Shown: positions 47,211 to 59,635, counted from the stretch's first letter. The stretch is DNA of 64,000 nucleotides from Artemisia argyi (GCA_030686995.1 CM060685.1:22800065-22864064); one strand, 5' to 3'. The notes: generated from the letters alone by a model not told the origin. Translations and numbers: made by a program.

Positions 47211-48382
47211 CTTAGGGTGTGTTTGGTAGAGAGAAATGGGATAAGAGAAATTGAAATGAATTGAATTCTATTGTTTGGTAGATGAGAGAAATACAAAGGT
47301 GGAGAATTTGAGAGAATTGATATTTAACTTGCTACTTTTTACCATTGTATGTAGCTATCTTTTTTTTTTCCTATTGTGTGACTAAACTTTTGAATTTGGT
47401 ACATTGTGTGTATTTTGTGACCATTTTACCCTTACATTTTCAAAATTTCGAAGGGTAAAATGGTCATTTTACAAGGCTAAAAAGTCACAAAACACACACA
47501 ATGTACCAAATTCGAAAGTTTAGTCACACAATATGAAAAAAAAAGATGGCAACATACAATGGTAAAAAGTGGCAAGTTAAATACATTTTCAGGTAATTTG
47601 CCCTGATTTTTAAAGTTTTGTTTCCTATCACTTTTTGTTTGGAAATTTGAGAAATGGAAATTGTTAGTTTTTGTAATATTTTTTTTACGATATGTATTTT
47701 TTCGTTTTTAACTTGCATGTGTATTTTAGTGTCAAATAGATTATTTAAAAAAATAATTCGTTTAATTAAAAAAACCATTTTTAAACAATAAAATTTTTTA
47801 AAATAATTTTTATAAAAAATAAATTTAAAAAAAAATTTAAATAACTTTTTTTTTAATAAATTTAAAAAAAATAAGTTTTAATTTTTTTTAAATAATTTTT
47901 TTAGAAAATAAGTTTTTAATTTTTTTTTAAAATATTTTTTTTAAAATAATTTAAAAAAATATATTTTTTTAAAATATATTTTTCATAGAATTGTTCTTTA
48001 GAAAAAAATATTTTTTTAAATAAAATTTTTAATTAATTTTATAAAAAATAAATTAAAAAAAAAAGAAAAAAATTAAATAATTAAAAAAAAAATAAATTTG
48101 AAAAATAATTAAAAAAATGTATTTTAAATATATATTTTTTAGAATTGTTATTTAGAAAAAATATATATATTTTTTTAAAAAATCAACAAACAGATACATG
48201 TGAGTTTCATATGACAAAATGTTATTTAAATTTTTTTTATTTATTATTATTTTTTTTCATATCTCAGGTCAAGTCTCTGTTATTACCAAACATTAGAATT
48301 GAACAAAATTTTCGACGGATTTCTATTTTCTACTTCATTTCATTTTCTTTGAAATTCTTTCTACCAAACGTGCCCTATAAGG
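47211..48382. mobile_element. hAT-like non-autonomous element in copy B
   Basis: Counterpart of 33091-34294, with the same ends and nested hairpin (about 47320-47585). It differs by small length changes in the A/T runs. Confidence 0.6.
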
Positions 48383-48850
48383 TCAAATTTTGTAGAAGGT
48401 ATATTGTTTTATCAAAAGTTTATTGACATAAAAGTTAGTGGGTGCTTCTTTTTTCTCTTATTCCTACTTAATGAGTGGGCCCATCCCTTATTCCCTTTTA
48501 ATGGGGGACTCTCAAAAACTACTCTCTCTTGAATAAATAGTTCATATGGACAAGACCCACAACACACCCCCTTAGTATGAGATAAAAGGGAAAAAATGAC
48601 TAAATGTTTATTACAACATTTTTTTTAAAAGAAAAGAGTAACCGGAATGAAAGCTCATTTCTTATTTTATTTTATTTTATTTTGGAAGCCCTTAACATTT
48701 TGTATCATATCATGAATGAGATATTATAATATTTTTGGCAACATGTATATATCAAAAGTGGTTAAGCTTGTTGGTTATGAAAGACCTAAATTGAAATAAG
48801 TTAAGATAGTTTAAAATACTAGTACGATATTCGTGCGTTGAGGCTATGGA

Positions 48851-49057
48851 TACTTTATAAATAAATATATTGTCGAAAAGTAGCATTATACAAAGATGTA
48901 CCAAATATGATGCTCGCGTAATGCGAGGATGAAAGACAATGTGATGATTGCGGGTACTTTATAAATAAATATATTGTCGAAAAGTAGCATTATGCAAAGA
49001 TGTACCAAATATGATGCTCACGTAATGCGAGGATGAAAGACAATGTGATGATTGATA
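48851..49057. repeat. 104-bp tandem duplication in copy B
   Basis: Two TACTTTATAAATAAATATAT units at 48851 and 48955, matching 34765-34971 of copy A. Confidence 0.9.
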
Positions 49058-49071
49058 CTTTTATTAATAGT

Positions 49072-49076
49072 GGTTG
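49072..49076. repeat. Target-site duplication GGTTG, left
   Basis: GGTTG before the left LTR recurs at 54928-54932 after the right LTR. A single copy is present in copy A. Confidence 0.97.
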
Positions 49077-50865
49077 TGTAACAATTCGCATTTTTCAGGA
49101 TAATTACTTTTCCCGGAAAATTTCACTATTCACTTTTACTATTCATTTTTCCCGAAAATTTTTCCCGAAACTTGATTTTTATTTCTTGGGCTGAAGTGAT
49201 AAATCATTTCCATGGCAAATTAAAAGTTTGACATTCATAAGTTCATTTTCGTGAAAGTTATTAAGGAATTACACGGAATTATACGTTTTAGGGTAAAACG
49301 TCATTCAAAAATTCTACGTACAACGAAATTCGGTCGCGTTAATTTTCCCCGTATCAGAAAAATGTTTGACACACTCATGATTTATTTGAGAATAAATCAT
49401 GACTGAGAAAAACATGACCAAAATAAACCTCGGCCGTGAAAAACTGGAATTTTCAGTTTTAAGCGTTTTTACTCAGCCGTAACCTTAGCCTATACCTGCA
49501 CCGCATTTCTAAAAAGATTTGAGTTTTCAACTTATTAGAAAAAGTCAACATATTTTTCCCTCCTCCATTGACCAAAAACCATTCCTTGATTTTATAAGTC
49601 ATTCCTTGATTTTTAGGCTTACGGTTTGATGTCTAAAAGACATTTAATACCAACCGACACTAGACTGAGCCCAGTCTAGACATTATAAGTCATTTTAAAT
49701 CATTTTTATCCTATTAGAAAAGTAACATTTTACTTTTCTCAATTTTACGCAATATTCGTACATTTTACGTATTACGCGTTTTAGACCCGTGTTTCCAGTT
49801 TTAGCAGGGTTTTACCACCCAAATGGAACCTACCACTCATTTTATATTTTATTATGGGACATATGGACATGTCTAACAATACTTTAAAGTTCCATAATTT
49901 TACGACACCCGGTTTTACGTTTTGAGGCCTAATCATTTACGGTTGTCATTTCCCGGAGTCAAAACTCTTCCTAATATTTAGGATAATACCAAGCAAAGTC
50001 CACACCTTGTCCCCCAAGTTTAGGAACCAACCTAGGGGGGGGGGGGGGGAATTCAGCCTTGAGTGTCTTGATCTCATGCTAGGAGCCTTAGGATGATTAC
50101 ATGTGTTCAACTTGGCCTCCAAGGGTTGACAAGTCAACACAAGTAACCTCCTCATTTTTAGTATAAAAGAGACTCATTCTCTTCCTTTCTCTTGCAATAC
50201 CAACGACCCTAAACCATCAAAATGCACCATTTTGATCATTGATCTTGCTCATTCAATCCATCACAAGTTCAAGTCATAGTTCCTAGTTGATCCTTAACAC
50301 CTTTCAACCATAAAACTCTATAAAATCACCATAAAACACCACAAAAACTCATCAAAATTCCAAGTGTTCTTAGTGAAGATTTTTACTAAGGCTTGTTTTT
50401 GTGATAGATTAGTGTTTATCAAGGGATTATAAGATAGGGTTTTTGATATGGAAGCATGGCTATGGTTGGAAAGGTTTTGGAAGATTAAGTAGTGGTTCTT
50501 GGTCTTGATCTTGGTTCTAGTTAGTTTCTTCACAAGTTGTTGCTCGTAGAAACCTTCACGATTCAACCGTTACATTCATTACTTGCTATCTTACTTAAGG
50601 TTCATGACGATCAAGGATGGCACGGAAGGACACGGATACTCAAGAGGGCTATAAATTTTATTATCATTCAAAAACTTATTTAATGTAAATTGTAAACATG
50701 GAACCATTTGGGACCTCATTTTGTAATCTCTGATATTTATACAATTTGAATGATAAATCTTTTAAAACGACTCAATTGGAGTTCGTTTTCTACTATTGTG
50801 ACTATTGTGCCGTCAAGTAACACCCAGTTCGAATTCCGCTGCATCCATGAATTGGGGGTGTTACA
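49077..50865 (+). repeat. Gypsy-like left LTR (1789 bp)
   Basis: A TATA box (TATAAAA, 50162-50168) precedes the probable transcript start region. A 12-bp G run lies at 50038-50049. Open frames on the minus strand within it (for example near 50318-50566) occur again in the other LTR and are not genes. Confidence 0.95.
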
Positions 50866-50868
50866 GAT

Positions 50869-50880
50869 TGGTACCAGAGC
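50869..50880 (+). promoter_or_regulatory. Primer-binding site of gypsy-like element
   Basis: TGGTACCAGAGC differs by one base from the tRNA-Met-type PBS of the copia element. It starts after a 3-base GAT spacer. Confidence 0.85.
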
Positions 50881-53152
50881 CATGGTTATAGAGAAACGGG
50901 TCTAATTGAGACCTAAACTATAACCGCACATACAAGCAAAAACATTTTTATAGCCTTCCACTCTCCGTGTCTTCCATCCTTCAGACGATTATGGACTTAG
51001 TAAGGATGTTATGATACACAAACATATTAGTATATTCATATATACCCATTTTGAGCATTTCCCCGTAAGCATTAGTATATTGATATATAAACTCGGTTTA
51101 TTTTCAATCGTTTATCTAAACAATGGACAAAACATATCTGCGTATGCCTATTCTAGGGCATTACGACACAACCAGATTCTCCCAATCATGTTCCTACTCC
51201 AACATTTTATGTCCAAGACATTGTAACTGATTACAATGGTCTTTCCTATTCCCCGGACATTGTAACTGATTACAATGGTCTCATTCACTTTTCAAGACAT
51301 TGTATGTTACAATGGTCTCATTCACTTTTCCAAGACATTGTGAGATACAATGGTCTCATTCATTTTTTCAACACATTGTGAGATACAATGGTCTCATTCA
51401 TTTTCCAAGACATTGTGAGATACAATGGTCTCATTCATTTTCCAAGACATTGTATTATACAATGGTCTTAACCATTTCTCAAATGTTTTGAGTCACACAA
51501 TGGTCTAACCTACTTCCCAGACATTGTGAATTGCACAATGGTCTAACCTACTTCCGAGACATTGTGTTTTGCGTAATGGTCTCTGGAATTATTCCATCAC
51601 ATCATCAATATCATTTCATATGATATCAAAAACCCATCACAATCTATCAATTTCCAAACAAGAAATATGAGATTTCTAAAGGACAAACAAATCCATCACC
51701 TACAAAAGCTGAAGTTCAGCTTTACATTTATCAAAGTTTTCTTCTAAAACCTTCATTGTTAAAAGTTCGTGATCCTGGCCAAGTATGTTCTATTTTAGAA
51801 CTACTTAAAACTTCCTTTCCATACGTACCTACCCTTACTATCTTCTATGCAATGGAATATGAAAACATACGTTACAAGTCTTGTATGGACGGGACTTGCA
51901 ACTTAAGGGTTTGACATCGCCTTTGTTTAGTGGACAGTTTCCCGAAAGCAACAGACATATCACAAGTATACCTAATTTAGGTATTTGGAAATTTTATCGA
52001 ACCTTGGCTAAATATAGACTAGTCACCTATATTTAACCTAGGGACAGTGGAATATAGTCTGACTAACTATATTCGACTTAAAATTTTCAAATACTGAGAG
52101 TAGTTGTACTAGGGTTATGTTTAGGTTGATTTCCTATTTGAACTCGATAAACCACCAGAATACATTAAAACGATCTAGAGACACGATAGTGCCTTACCAC
52201 TCAGCAAGATCTTAACACCTTATTTGTATGATCTAAATTCATTCTTGAAATTTTTCATTTATGAGATAATCCGAACTACTATCTTGGGATAGTTATCAAT
52301 TATTCTCTTCATCCTGTAGAAGTACCATCCTGTTTAGGATACCATTCCATCATAAACTTTTAAAATCTCTTAAGATTTTTAAAGCAAACTCAACATCTAT
52401 ACCTAAGAGTATTAATGTTAAGCATACACTACACACTTTTGTTCATCAACATATCACATCATTATCTTCACAACCATGGCAAACACAAGCTCATTAACAG
52501 ATCTTGATGCACTTTTAAAGCTCAAATCATCCTTAGTTACACCACAAGCACCTTTATCAACTTTACAAGTTTGAATATTCATCTTGTACTTTTGGAACAC
52601 CAGTATCATTTCGTAATACACTACCTTGTAACTCACCGGCTAATTATGAATGTTGTGTTGGGAATTCTTAAGTAGGATGATTTATAATTATTTGAATGGA
52701 TTGGGATGCCTTTTCATTTAAATAAAGAAATTGTAAATCGCCGAACCATAAGTTTATAATTTCGTATTTACATTGTTTGGGATGCCTCTCTATGTAAATA
52801 AAGAATTATAAATAAGTGGGCTTATTTGTATCCGAAATAACATAAGTATGAAGTCAATAAACACTAGGTACAACAACCGATTACCTACTAGGCTATGATT
52901 GCAATTACTATCTCAATTCCTATTAATATTCGACTGCTATATCAATTTCCTTTGATATTCGACTATTACCATACTTTCCCTACATAAAAGTAAGCCTCAT
53001 CCTACGCCATACACTGAAATAACAAATCAAATTACATCACCAGTAATCCCAGACTTTAGTCCTCATAAGTAACCACACCTCTGCATCGACACCACTCCAA
53101 CATATGACACACAAAGAACTTCGGGACGAAGTTCCCCGTAAGGGGTAGAGAC
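50881..53152 (+). other. Internal region without pol; short gag-like ORF only
   Basis: No open frame longer than about 70 codons has recognisable motifs. A short frame MANTSSLTDLDALLKLKSSL (from 52476, 32 codons) has a start context like the copia Gag start and may be a Gag remnant or leader peptide. A duplicated GGGATGCCT...TAAATAAAGAA unit lies at 52700-52820. The region ends with the GGGACGAAGTTCC polypurine-side motif at 53123-53135. Confidence 0.6.
51213..51585. repeat. Array of about ten 38-41-bp hairpin-forming tandem repeats
   Basis: Each unit contains AGACATTGT, a short variable spacer of 5-8 bases, then ACAATGGTCT and a pyrimidine-rich CATTCATTTTCC-like linker. CATTGT and ACAATG pair, so every unit can fold as a small stem-loop. 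Central units are almost identical and the edge units diverge. It lies inside the gypsy-like element. Confidence 0.93.
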
Positions 53153-54927
53153 TGTAACAATTCGCATTTTTCAGGATAATTACTTTTCCCGGAAAATTTC
53201 ACTATTCACTTTTACTATTCATTTTTCCCGAAACTTGATTTTTATTTCTTGGGCTGAAGTGATAAATCATTTCCATGGCAAATTAAAAGTTTGACATTCA
53301 TAAGCTCATTTTCGTGAAAGTTATTAAGGAATTACACGGAATTATACGTTTTAGGGTAAAACGTCATTCAAAAATTCTACGTACAACGAAATTCGGTCGC
53401 GTTAATTTTCCCCGTATCAGAAAAATATTTGACACACTCATGATTTATTTGAGAATAAATCATGACTGAGAAAAACATGACCAAAATAAACCTCGGCCGT
53501 GAAAAACTGGAATTTTCAGTTTTAAGCGTTTTTACTCAGCCGTAACCTTAGCCTATACCTGCACCGCGTTTCTAAAAAGATTTGAGTTTTCAACTTATTA
53601 GAAAAAGTCAACATATTTTTCCCTCCTCCATTGACCAAAAACCATTCCTTGATTTTATAAGTAATTCCTTGATTTTTAGGCTTACGGTTTGATGTCTAAA
53701 AGACATTTAATACCAACCGACACTAGACTGAGCCCAGTCTAGACATTATAAGTCATTTTAAATCATTTTTATCCTATTAGAAAAGTAACATTTTACTTTT
53801 CTCAATTTTACGCAATATTCGTACATTTTACGTATTACGCGTTTTAGACCCGTGTTTCCAGTTTTAGCAGGGTTTTACCACCCAAATGGAACCTACCACT
53901 CATTTTATATTTTATTATGGGACATATGGACATGTCTAATAATACTTTAAAGTTCCATAATTTTACGACACCCGGTTTTACGTTTTGAGGCCTAATCATT
54001 TACGGTTGTCATTTCCCGGAGTCAAAACTCTTCCTAATATTTAGGATAATACCAAGCAAAGTCCACACCTTGTCCCCCAAGTTTAGGAACCAACCTAGGG
54101 GGGGGGGGGGGAATTCAGCCTTGAGTGTCTTGATCTCATGCTAGGAGCCTTAGGATGATTACATGTGTTCAACTTGGCCTCCAAGGGTTGACAAGTCAAC
54201 ACAAGTAACCTCCTCATTTTTAGTATAAAAGAGACTCATTCTCTTCCTTTCTCTTGCAATACCAACGACCCTAAACCATCAAAATGCACCATTTTGATCA
54301 TTGATCTTGCTCATTCAATCCATCACAAGTTCAAGTCATAGTTCCTAGTTGATCCTTAACACCTTTCAACCATAAAACTCTATAAAATCACCATAAAACA
54401 CCACAAAAACTCATCAAATTTCCAAGTGTTCTTAGTGAAGATTTTTACTAAGGCTTGTTTTTGTGATAGATTAGTGTTTATCAAGGGATTATAAGATAGG
54501 GTTTTTGATATGGAAGCATGGCTATGGTTGGAAAGGTTTTGGAAGATTAAGTAGTGGTTCTTGGTCTTGATCTTGGTTCTAGTTAGTTTCTTCACAAGTT
54601 GTTGCTCGTAGAAACCTTCACGATTCAACCGTTACATTCATTACTTGCTATCTTACTTAAGGTTCATGACGATCAAGGATGGCACGGAAGGACACGGATA
54701 CTCAAGAGGGCTATAAATTTTATTATCATTCAAAAACTCATTTAATGTAAATTGTAAACATGGAACCATTTGGGACCTCATTTTGTAATCTCTGATATTA
54801 ATACAATTTGAATGATAAATCTTTTAAAACGACTCAATTGGAGTTCGTTTTCTACTATTGTGACTATTGTGCCGTCAAGTAACACCCAGTTCGAATTCCG
54901 CTGCATCCATGAATTGGGGGTGTTACA
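53153..54927 (+). repeat. Gypsy-like right LTR (1775 bp)
   Basis: Matches 49077-50865. It has the TATAAAA at 54224-54230 and a longer G run at 54098-54111. Confidence 0.95.
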
Positions 54928-55320
54928 GGTTGCATACTTTATAACATCGAAAATATTATGCAAATATATTAAAAAAATTCAAATATAACATATCATTTAT
55001 CATACGCAATCACAAATTATTACAAATATCATTTATCATTCAATAAATTACAATAAAATATATTTGTATACTAAAAACATGAATTAAAATGGTAGTTATG
55101 GTTTTAGAGATTTTTTTTTGTTAAATTACATTGTAGTTTGTTTTTTGTAAAACGTTTCTATAAAAGGTGTTTTAAAATGTCGTAACCTACTGTGTAATAC
55201 AACTATGATATAGAAGAAAATCATGAAAACAATGATATATCAAACCATTAGCCCTATATTTAAAGATAGATATTAAGCCTTATTAAAGTTTGTTTTATAA
55301 AACAATTAGTGCATGTGTGC

Positions 55321-56050
55321 GTGAATATTAAAAATATTGTTGCATGTTACGAGTAATAAACAAGAATATTTTTCATGTTTTATTAAATGTTTTAACACTT
55401 TATGGTTTAAAAATGAGTCCTAACGTGTCATCAACATAAGTAATTAATGACATGTCCTAATTATAGATGAACAATTTTGAAAGCTTTCTCCTGATAATAG
55501 TATGACAAGGTGAACCATAAGTTGTGCGTACGCCCTAGTTCGTTGCAGCTTTTGATAGATAGGTGACGTGCAAAGGTGGAAAAAGATCGTTACAAAGTTA
55601 AGGTCTTTTTCCTTAAATTGGAACATGTTATTTCTTAGTCGTAGGTCATAGAACGTATCTGTACATACCCACAATGACATATTTATAGTTTCTTATCTAA
55701 ATTTGTTTACAACAAACTGTTATCGATGCATTCATCATTTTTCATCACGAACGTTCAATTAATTGTTAATGAGAGTTTTGAGGAAATAGGTGACGAGTTT
55801 AGCTTCAAGTTATAGTTTAAGGTCAAATAAAACATGTATTTATTGTTTTGGGGTAGAGTATTGAGGAAGAGGTTAGTCGACACAATAAAAGAAATATACA
55901 ATTATACAATATCAAGACTTTCCGGCATATTTAAACATTTTGAGAGATTTGTTAATATCAAAATTTTCATTATCATTATCATTATCATTAAGATGTGTAA
56001 CATGTTCAGCAAATGCATGTGTTTCTAACTTTGTATATGTAATTATACAA
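55321..56050. other. Unique flank with a diverged dispersed repeat
   Basis: 55385-55490 resembles 32572-32670 (TTTAAAAATG, TCCTAACGTGTCATCAACAT, TTTTGAA.GCTTTCT) with several differences, so it is an older copy of that sequence. No gene is seen. A (CATTAT)n-like run lies at 55968-55990. Confidence 0.5.
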
Positions 56051-56055
56051 TGTAT

Positions 56056-56275
56056 TAGGGTGTGTTTGGTAAAAGTAGCAGTGAGCTGTGAGTAGTAGCC
56101 ACAACTCACAGCTTCTTAAAGAAGCATTGGAAAAATGAGCTTTTCTAAAAAAATAGCAAAACTCATCGCTCATTTGCCAAACGAAGAATACATATCAAAA
56201 AGCTCGTGCTCATCGCTAATCGCCCCAAAAAGCTCCAAAAAACTTTGCGCCAACATAGCCTTACTCTCTAGTCTC
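56056..56275. mobile_element. hAT-like MITE, relative of 3838-4062
   Basis: The left end AGGGTGTGTTTGGTAAAAGT is followed by AGCAGTGAGCTGTGAG. The right part has GCCAAACGA and GCTCATCGCT words in inverted sense. These recall the element at 3838-4062. The right border is vague. Confidence 0.4.
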
Positions 56276-56516
56276 TCCGTCTTAAAATAGTTAGTCATAG
56301 ACAAAAACATACAATTTAGGAAAAACATAATCATTACCGCTTTTTCTTTCTTACTTTTTGTACAATAACAGTTTTATCCCTAATTAATTAATTTTTAACT
56401 TTTTTAAAGTTGTAATAATAAGTAATATGATAAACTTAATTTATATTTCTTGTCTATTTTTGAAGATGGAAAACTAATTTAGGATAACTCAAAATGTGGA
56501 CAACGAGATGGGCGTC

Positions 56517-56539
56517 GGTCCGCCGCGTTGCGGCGGGCC
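56517..56539. other. GC-rich perfect hairpin in AT-rich DNA
   Basis: GGTCCGCCGC pairs with GCGGCGGGCC around a 3-base GTT loop, with 9 Watson-Crick pairs and one wobble. Surrounding DNA is strongly AT-rich. Helitron 3' ends carry such hairpins, but no CTRR end at the proper distance was confirmed. Confidence 0.6.
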
Positions 56540-56879
56540 GTTGTTTCTTGCTGTTGATCGTTAGACACATAATAAGCAATGGCTACTGCTAGCTAGCATT
56601 TTGTAGCAATTCAGCTTACATCTTTACCTAATAAAAGGGTATGTTTATCATTACTCTTCACACAACAGGCAAAACATCAATATTTATCCATAAATAACTC
56701 CTAATAAAAACATCATCAGTAACTTAAGGTCACAATTGTTATATTTATTTGTGTTTAACAGATTGTAACAATAACTTTACATATAAATGTTTGAAAACTT
56801 CATAAGATAAAAGCTCTTGGACGCACTGCTACAAAACATAGAATCATAAAAGTTTCTCATGTTACTCACATTACTTGCT

Positions 56880-59300
56880 AATGGTTGATGACCATTCCAG
56901 AATAGTCACATCTGTACATCCTTCTTTAGTTGTTTTTTCCAATCCAGGCTACATCTATCACAACGGTAACAATTAATTAACACCAACGGTGGGCGTTTGC
57001 ATAAATATACCAACCATTTCAGTATGCGTACTAAACATAATAACAACAATTCAGAGTGAGTATGGTTACATACCAATGAGAAGATGCTAAGGCTCCAAGA
57101 TGCAAACTTTGCATAAACTGTTAAACCAGGACTGTTATTAATTCTGTTTCGCAATGCTGCCTCAGCCCTTGGATTGTTGAAACTGCTCTTGCTCTTGTTT
57201 CAATTTCTGATGTAGCTGAACCTGCAATGAACGAACACGTTATTAGAAAACAGGCTAAAGTACATAAATATGCGTGTGTATAAAGGCCGATATATCTGCA
57301 TCACTTGTTCACGAAATCCCCAACAATTATTTGTATTCCACTTTTTACACGATAGATCTGTTTTGTCAACACATCACCACCAACAACCAACACTGTCTTA
57401 AACGGCAAACACTGACCTAACAGGCCCCTGTTTCATGCCGTCGATGATTGCATGGTATTTTTTTTAAGTAGAAAGTGCAGCTGAAATAAGAAAACAGGCC
57501 CGTGTAAGAATACAAATCAGGTTACATGTTAAGTTACAGTTTTTTTTTGTCTCATCGTTACATACTACATCCAAATTGATTTTGAAGAAGGGCAAAAATG
57601 TATACAGATATATCATAAGTATCAATGTCACCTGAAAAGGAAGTTTCTTTAACTCGATTTGGATTTGGTTGAACATGTCCGGACTTTGTTTCAGTAGCAA
57701 TATGCTTAGCGACAGGAACCTCAGCTGCAAATAATTAATAAATAGTTAATCAAAAGAGACCACACCAAAGGAATTGAACACCTTTACAATTTAAGAATAC
57801 CTCACATAATTAGTAGTTCATATATTTCAATGGCTCTACTATGGGCCTGCATCAAATGTGAAATGCGAGCGTAATATAGAAATTTGACACTTGAGTCTGG
57901 ATGTTTTATTCCCTCCATTCGCAGTCTGCATACCCAAATTTACATTAGTCAAAGTTGAATAGAAAAGTCACAACGACATAATATGCGCATAATACCTTTT
58001 AAGGGGTTGACAAAGGTTGCTTATTCAGCCGTTTGAAACCTACAACAGTAAATTCAAATAAGCTAAGCTACTATAAAGGAGGCATAATAATATAATTTGC
58101 ATAAGCCGTAAAGTGGGGAAGTTGTAGACTTATCAACATTTCATTACGTCGAAATATAAGTGGCGATAGCTAAAAAATGCATCTGCGAGAAAAGAGCATA
58201 ATAGTACAAAACACCCGCCGTGGTTGCAACAATATATTATCAATATCAAGCGTAACATATAAGAGGTTGATGTAAGTGGTTCATACCGTTGCAGAGTCCA
58301 ACTCGCCACCTAAAGTTAGCCGTCGTCCAATAGCAGCAATAGGCAACTTTCTTGCACCTGAGAAAGAAGGAAAAGATAAACGAAATTGAAATGAGCTCTT
58401 TTTACAATGCAGGCACATAAGGTCATAACTCATAAGCTACTCATATTACAAACATCTTTAACGAAATACGTTTCCAATTTAATCAACTTATAAGCTCAAG
58501 ATACTTTAATGGTGACCGAAAAAGCAATTACATATTAAAAAGAAAATGTTTATGTTACCTACATTTTTTGTTCTTTTAATGGTGACTTTGGCTATTAAAC
58601 ATATCCCTTCCCCTTAAAGAACCTCTAAAACCACATCACGACCACCACCGCCATACCTTCTGCAGTTGCGTATCACCAACCAAAATCCTACGAATTAAAA
58701 CACAAAAAAGGCAAATTCATGCAATCCAATAACATCAATTCAATCCCAAACCTTAAAAAAAGAACATAAAAACATACCAGTCCCAGCTTCCCCTTAAGCC
58801 AATAATGACAACAGCCCCTACAAAAATCATCCTCAAAGGTCACCCAAATTCCTATAGCAACAAACAAAAGGAATCCTGAAATTATGATTATTAATATGAT
58901 TTTTGATCATCAGCCATCACCAAAAAAAATCAATAACAACATATTTTGCATTTAGTCATCCTTTTTTCTTATCTCCATGTCTTCAGTATCAGATACAACA
59001 GACATATTATTAGAGAAGAAAAAAAAAAAAGAGATCAGAATTTATACTAACAAAATCAAAAAACTACAGCACACGTATCGCTTTAAATTTTTGAAGAAAC
59101 AAAAGTATAACAAAACCTACTCACATCAGAACAAAAACTATTAGATCTTAAATTAGGGCGAAAACGAAAATAAGAAAGTACCACTTGAACGGTAGGTTGT
59201 GGCCTTAGCCAGGGCGATTGTTGTGACCGGCGCATCATGGTGCAATCATCGCCCCTTTGTTGAGTATCTGGTGTGAATCACCGGAAGCACCTTGTCCCCA
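56880..59300 (-). other. Exon-like minus-strand pieces of an unrecognised gene
   Basis: Short frames bounded by plausible AG/GT sites occur in order on the minus strand. 59240-59180 gives MRRSQQSPWLRPQPTVQ. 58361-58290 gives ARKLPIAAIGRRLTLGGEL. 57930-57800 gives MEGIKHPDSSVKFLYYARIS, then HLMQAHSRAIEIYELL. 57722-57630 gives EVPVAKHIATETKSGHVQPN. 57225-57165 gives VQLHQKLKQEQEQFQQSKG, then stop. I do not recognise any family. The sequence 59430-59620 upstream, with a GA-rich run, could be its promoter or leader. The frames do not join with certainty, so this may be a decayed gene or a spliced non-coding transcript. Confidence 0.3.
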
Positions 59301-59635
59301 AACGAATGAAAAGGCCCAAAAAAGTATTAATCGAAATCAAACAACTCCTAAAAAGAAAGTAAAAATATAAACAAACTCCTATGAAAACAAACATAAACTC
59401 AAACTCAAAGTACTAATCAAAAATTTACCGTTACTGGTTCATCCCTATTAGCTCGTATGACACCGCATGAATCTGATATTTGATACGAATGAGAGAGAGA
59501 GGCGGTGAGGAGTCTGGTGAATTCTAGAATTACTTCCACTTGAAACCGATCAAAACCTTTTCAAGAACCTTCTACTATGGGAATACACAACTCCGTACGT
59601 ATATTAGGTGTAAACCGGTAATTATCCTTTACCAA

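Larger units (their letters stand above)
49077..54927 (+). mobile_element. Non-autonomous gypsy-like LTR retrotransposon, 5851 bp
   Basis: Its long LTRs (49077-50865, 1789 bp; 53153-54927, 1775 bp) start TGTAACAATTCGC and end GGGTGTTACA. They are nearly identical, differing mainly by a 13-bp deletion in the right LTR and G-run length. TGGTACCAGAGC (50869-50880) is a PBS three bases after the left LTR. The last internal bases include TTCGGGACGAAGTTCC and AAGGGGTAGAGAC just before the right LTR, the kind of end seen in Ty3/gypsy chromoviruses. The 5-bp flanks are GGTTG on both sides, and copy A shows the empty site at 34986-34990. The 2.3-kb interior has no protease, RT or integrase, so it would depend on another element's proteins. 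Confidence 0.95.
36019..55320. repeat. Segmental duplication, copy B (19.3 kb with two insertions)
   Basis: Repeats 26215-35380 in the same order and orientation. It is lengthened by a copia element (39074-43882) and a gypsy-like element (49077-54927), each with a 5-bp target duplication, and shortened by lacking the 393-bp MITE. It starts with the last 170 bp of the Harbinger-type element. It ends at TTAGTGCATGTGTGC followed by GTGAATATTA, where copy A instead continues into the NBS fragment. The colinear non-coding stretch 44540-47210 holds nothing beyond its copy A counterpart. Confidence 0.95.

Noticed and set aside
50318..50566. 82-codon minus-strand frame, repeated at 54380-54628
   Set aside because: Located inside both LTRs of the gypsy-like element, antisense to its leader region; no motif.
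51213..51585. Possible CRISPR-like array of regular repeats
   Set aside because: Plant nuclear DNA inside an LTR retrotransposon; units are contiguous tandem repeats with no unique spacers.
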